Source: Mesorhizobium caraganae (GTDB lineage: Bacteria > Pseudomonadota > Alphaproteobacteria > Rhizobiales > Rhizobiaceae). From it: a stretch of 64,000 bases of DNA. Below the pieces are notes generated by a model. It was not told the DNA's origin. It worked only from the letters and a program-made list of their open reading frames with translations, and searched no databases. Positions 61,139 to 64,000 of the stretch are shown piece by piece (within the stretch, counting starts at the first letter, position 1; each line of letters begins with the position of its first letter). The stretch is taken from positions 113,547 to 177,546 of the forward strand of contig NZ_JAFCGY010000009.1 in the NCBI RefSeq assembly GCF_016836705.1. The letters run 5' to 3'. The translations under genes were made by a program, and so were the position numbers.

Positions 61139-62641
61139 ATGGCAAAAATCATCGAAACGTCCACCGGCGCGCTGGCGCTGACCTTTGACGACGTGCTGTT
61201 GCAGCCCGGCCATTCCGAGGTCATGCCCGGCGAGACCGATATCCGCACCCGCATCGCCACCGACATCGACCTCAACGTGCCGATCCTGTCGGCCGCCATG
61301 GACACCGTCACCGAGGCGAGGCTTGCCATCGCCATGGCGCAGGCCGGCGGCATCGGCGTCATCCACCGCAATTTCTCGCCGGCCGAACAGGCCGAGCAGG
61401 TGCGCCAGGTCAAGAAATTCGAATCAGGCATGGTCATCAATCCGGTCACCATCGGCCCCGACGCCACGCTTGCCGACGCGCTGGCGCTGATGCGCACCTA
61501 TTCCATCTCGGGCATTCCGGTGGTTGAGAATGGCGGCACCGGTGGCCAGAAGATCGGCCGCCTGGTCGGCATTCTGACCAACCGCGACGTGCGCTTCGCC
61601 TCGGATCCGGGGCAAAAAGTCTACGAATTGATGACCCGTGAGAACCTGATCACGGTCAAGGAGAATGTCGACCAGGACGAAGCCAAGCGGCTGCTGCACC
61701 AGCACCGCATCGAAAAGCTCGTCGTCGTCGACAAAAAGGGCAATTGCGTCGGCCTGATCACCGTCAAGGACATCGAGAAGTCGCAGCTCAACCCGCACGC
61801 CACCAAGGACGCGCAGGGACGGCTGCGCGCCGCCGCCGCCACCAGCGTCGGCGATGACGGCTTCGAGCGCGCCGAGCGGTTGATCGACGCTGGCGTCGAC
61901 CTGCTGGTCATCGACACCGCGCATGGCCATTCGCAGCGCGTGCTGGATGCGGTGACCCGGGCCAAGAAGCTTTCGAATTCCGTGCGCATCCTGGCCGGCA
62001 ACGTCGCCACCGCCGAAGGCACGCAGGCACTGATCGATGCCGGCGCCGACGCGGTCAAGGTCGGCATCGGCCCGGGTTCGATCTGCACCACCCGCATCGT
62101 CGCCGGCGTCGGCGTTCCGCAGCTTTCGGCGATCATGTCGGCGGTCGAGACGGCGCACAAATCCGGTGTGTCGGTCATCGCCGATGGCGGCATCAAATAT
62201 TCGGGCGACCTGGCCAAGGCGCTCGCCGCCGGCGCGAGCGCCGCCATGATCGGCTCGCTGCTTGCCGGCACGGACGAAAGCCCAGGCGAGGTCTATCTGC
62301 ACCAGGGCCGCTCCTTCAAGGCCTATCGCGGCATGGGTTCGGTCGGCGCCATGGCGCGCGGCTCGGCCGACCGCTACTTCCAGGCCGAGGTGCGCGACAC
62401 GCTGAAACTTGTCCCGGAAGGCATTGAAGGGCAGGTGCCTTACAAAGGACCTGTGTCTGGCGTGCTGCACCAGCTTGCGGGCGGGCTAAAAGCCGCTATG
62501 GGTTATGTCGGCGGCCGCGATCTTGCCGATTTCCGCGAGCGCGCCACCTTTGTGCGCATATCCAACGCCGGACTTCGTGAAAGCCACGCCCATGACGTCA
62601 CGATTACCCGCGAAAGCCCGAACTATCCCGGCGGAGCCTGA
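61139..62641 (+). CDS. guaB: inosine-5'-monophosphate dehydrogenase
   Basis: The 500-residue enzyme oxidises IMP to XMP with NAD+, the committed step to GMP. The catalytic Cys is in GPGSICTTRIVAG (about 316). Two CBS domains (about 95-210) are intact, and ADGGIKYSGDLAKALAAGA, KAYRGMGSVGAM and EGIEGQVPYKGPV are typical. The ATG at 61139 follows GAAGGA. A 21-bp-period direct repeat (61088-61126) lies in the leader. The VapBC-like pair lies upstream on the same strand. Confidence 0.96.
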   Translation: MAKIIETSTGALALTFDDVLLQPGHSEVMPGETDIRTRIATDIDLNVPILSAAMDTVTEARLAIAMAQAGGIGVIHRNFSPAEQAEQVRQVKKFESGMVINPVTIGPDATLADALALMRTYSISGIPVVENGGTGGQKIGRLVGILTNRDVRFASDPGQKVYELMTRENLITVKENVDQDEAKRLLHQHRIEKLVVVDKKGNCVGLITVKDIEKSQLNPHATKDAQGRLRAAAATSVGDDGFERAERLIDAGVDLLVIDTAHGHSQRVLDAVTRAKKLSNSVRILAGNVATAEGTQALIDAGADAVKVGIGPGSICTTRIVAGVGVPQLSAIMSAVETAHKSGVSVIADGGIKYSGDLAKALAAGASAAMIGSLLAGTDESPGEVYLHQGRSFKAYRGMGSVGAMARGSADRYFQAEVRDTLKLVPEGIEGQVPYKGPVSGVLHQLAGGLKAAMGYVGGRDLADFRERATFVRISNAGLRESHAHDVTITRESPNYPGGA

Positions 62642-63230
62642 CCAGCAGCCAGACCGGAACGTGCTCTGGCGCAATCAGGCGACGATTGTGCTGCGGCTGG
62701 CGCGCCACGCGGGCGCGCTATGCGTTGCATCGATAGCGGTTTTCATCGCCATGACGCTGCTGGAGTTCTTCTATTTCCGCCAGTTGAGCGGCGGCCTGGC
62801 GTCGCTCGATGTGCGCTTTGGCGGTTTCACGCCGGATGAGGGCATGGCCTGGCTGACCGCACTCGGCCGGCGCGGCAGCGAGATCATCCTCGTCTGGCAC
62901 TATTTGACCTTCGACCTTCTGTTTCCGGCGCTGCTGTCACTGACCATGGTCAGCCTGATCCTTGCCACAGGGCGGCGGCTGAAGCTCTTTCGCACTCTGC
63001 CGGTACAGCTTCAGTCGCTGTTGGCGCTGGTTGTCGTGCTGCCCTACACCTGCGCCGATTATGCCCAGAACATTGCGGTGGCGCGGCTTTTGTCCGATGC
63101 GCTGTCGGCCAATCCGGATTCGCTGTCCTTCGCCTCGTCGCTGATCGTCACCAAATTCGCGCTTCTGGCGATACCTCTCACCGTCATCGCGGCTTTCATC
63201 GTCGCCAGTCGGCGGCGTCCACAGGCATGA
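62592..63230 (+). CDS. hypothetical four-helix membrane protein
   Basis: The protein (about 212 residues) has helices near 40-60, 95-115, 135-155 and 180-205 (LCVASIAVFIAMTLLEFFYF, LFPALLSLTMVSLILATG). The first ATG, at 62592, overlaps guaB by 50 nt in another frame. A GTG at 62660, just after the guaB stop, is the other candidate. No family is recognised. It lies in the guaB-MAPEG operon. Confidence 0.65.
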   Translation: MTSRLPAKARTIPAEPDQQPDRNVLWRNQATIVLRLARHAGALCVASIAVFIAMTLLEFFYFRQLSGGLASLDVRFGGFTPDEGMAWLTALGRRGSEIILVWHYLTFDLLFPALLSLTMVSLILATGRRLKLFRTLPVQLQSLLALVVVLPYTCADYAQNIAVARLLSDALSANPDSLSFASSLIVTKFALLAIPLTVIAAFIVASRRRPQA

Positions 63231-63252
63231 ACAACAAAGTACGGGCAACGCC

Positions 63253-63672
63253 ATGAGCCAGACCGCAATCTTCTGGCCGATACTGGCGCAGGTGCTGCTG
63301 GTCTATATCGTCTATGTGGTAATGGGCCGGCGCCGCTATGGTGCGGTCAAATCAGGCGAAGCCAAGGTCGGTCAATACAAGATGCGCACGACCGAGCCTG
63401 CGTCCAGCGTAACCGTCGCCAACAATCTCATCAACCAGTTCGAACTGCCGGTACTTTTCTACGTGCTGTGCCTGGCGCTGCACGCGACCAATGGCGTCAA
63501 TTATCTGACCTTGGCCTTGATGTGGATTTTCGTGATTTCCCGCTATGCCCACGCCTGGGTCCATCTGACCAGCAACAATTTACGGTTTCGCAGCCGCGCC
63601 TTCTACATGGGCGCGATCATTCTCTTGCTGGCATGGATCTGGTTCGCGCTGCACCTGCTCGGCCTGGTTTGA
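63253..63672 (+). CDS. MAPEG-family membrane protein
   Basis: The 139-residue protein has four helices and the MAPEG pattern: NNLINQFELPVLFYVLCLAL and RYAHAWVHLTSNNLRFR. The family includes glutathione-dependent enzymes of eicosanoid and glutathione metabolism; the role of bacterial members is mostly unknown. It lies 22 nt after the preceding gene, in the order seen near guaB in other rhizobia. Confidence 0.85.
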   Translation: MSQTAIFWPILAQVLLVYIVYVVMGRRRYGAVKSGEAKVGQYKMRTTEPASSVTVANNLINQFELPVLFYVLCLALHATNGVNYLTLALMWIFVISRYAHAWVHLTSNNLRFRSRAFYMGAIILLLAWIWFALHLLGLV

Positions 63673-63689
63673 GCAGCGCGTGGGCCTTG

Positions 63690-63829
63690 CCTTCTCCCCT
63701 TGTTGGAGAAGGTGGCCGAGCGAAGCTCGGTCGGATGAGGGGTGTTCCAGCTTGGCGGGGATGGCGATCCGTCACGCACCCCTCAACCGTCTCGGCGCTG
63801 GGCGCCGATCCACCTTCTCCCACAAGGGG
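63690..63829. repeat. palindromic mosaic repeat, family E, interrupted
   Basis: Left arm GCCTTCTCCCCTTGTTGGAG pairs with the right arm CACCTTCTCCCACAAGGGG, which breaks off where GAGAAGGC would be expected. Internal blocks GGCCGAGCGAAGCTCGGTCG and TCTCGGCGCTGGGCGCCGA are hairpins. The interruption coincides with the start of the insertion sequence. Confidence 0.7.
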
Positions 63830-64000
63830 CCTGTTGCGTAATTGGCTGGTTGTGATTCTCTGAAGGCGAAAGCCGGGAGAGTCGCAATGGCGGTTAAGCG
63901 GACGGGACAATTGAGCCTGGTTGAGGCATTTCTGGGTGACAGGCTTGCGAGCGGTTCTTCGCCGCTCGATCGTCTGTCGGGGCTGGTGAAGTGGTACCGG
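63826..64000 (+). mobile_element. IS5-like insertion sequence, left end (cut by window edge)
   Basis: GGGGCCTGTTGCGTAATTGG has the look of an IS5-group terminal inverted repeat, and a transposase starts about 60 bp inside. The element runs past the right edge, so length and right end cannot be seen. It has inserted in the right arm of the family E repeat. Confidence 0.65.
63887..64000 (+). CDS. IS5-family transposase, N-terminal part
   Basis: The first 38 codons read MAVKRTGQLSLVEAFLGDRL, then SPLDRLSGLVKWYR, the standard start of a group of IS5-family DDE transposases common in rhizobia. GGGAGAG precedes the ATG. The catalytic domain is outside the window. Confidence 0.75.
   Translation, partial: MAVKRTGQLSLVEAFLGDRLASGSSPLDRLSGLVKWYR

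Overview
The window reads as a chromosome segment of a rhizobial alphaproteobacterium, most likely Mesorhizobium or a close relative in the Phyllobacteriaceae. The pointers are high-GC codon use, the ndvB/ndvA pair for cyclic beta-1,2-glucan, a five-step hut pathway with hutF and hutG, the ppx-rlmE-MFS-guaB-MAPEG order, and many intergenic palindromic mosaic repeats. Genus is inferred from gene content and style; no database was searched.

Layout. 1-3.6 kb: the 5' part of hppD with a divergent Lrp-type regulator, a DUF442 phosphatase/sulfurtransferase-like gene, a COG0523 GTPase with a damaged P-loop behind a Zur-box-like palindrome, and a RidA protein. 3.7-11.8 kb: the complete histidine utilisation locus, hutFC on the minus strand and hutIHGUD on the plus strand, around a HutC-type operator. 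12.1-22.8 kb: ndvB (about 2.87 kilo-residues) and its exporter ndvA. 23.1-26 kb: a lone ccmC, a D-threonine aldolase-like enzyme and a D-lyxose isomerase-like enzyme. 26.2-32.2 kb: a tightly overlapped six-gene minus-strand operon (DUF4129, DUF4350, MoxR ATPase, DUF58, SpoIIM-like, RDD). 32.3-45.8 kb: scattered metabolic genes, including a Tat-exported peptide-type binding protein, an esterase, an isochorismatase-like hydrolase, an M24/DddP-like enzyme, a GlxA-type regulator, free-methionine sulfoxide reductase, YeiH, an acetyltransferase, an ACT protein and an aldehyde dehydrogenase, with two broken genes among them.

45.8-54.9 kb is different: short unknown genes, gene fossils, long gene-free stretches and isolated hairpins. 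It ends at the 3' side of tRNA-Gln(CUG), which suggests an eroded genomic island. 55-64 kb returns to housekeeping order: UPF0104 membrane protein, ppx, rlmE, a frameshifted MFS gene, a VapBC-like toxin-antitoxin pair, guaB, a membrane protein and a MAPEG protein. It ends in the left end of an IS5-like element that has landed in a palindromic repeat.

Most notable observations: the in-frame loss of about four residues from the COG0523 P-loop; the compact MoxR operon; a DddP-like M24 enzyme; an orphan ccmC framed by repeats; a small protein made of two copies of one domain; and repeats that have changed genes (the rlmE tail) or served as an insertion target (the IS).
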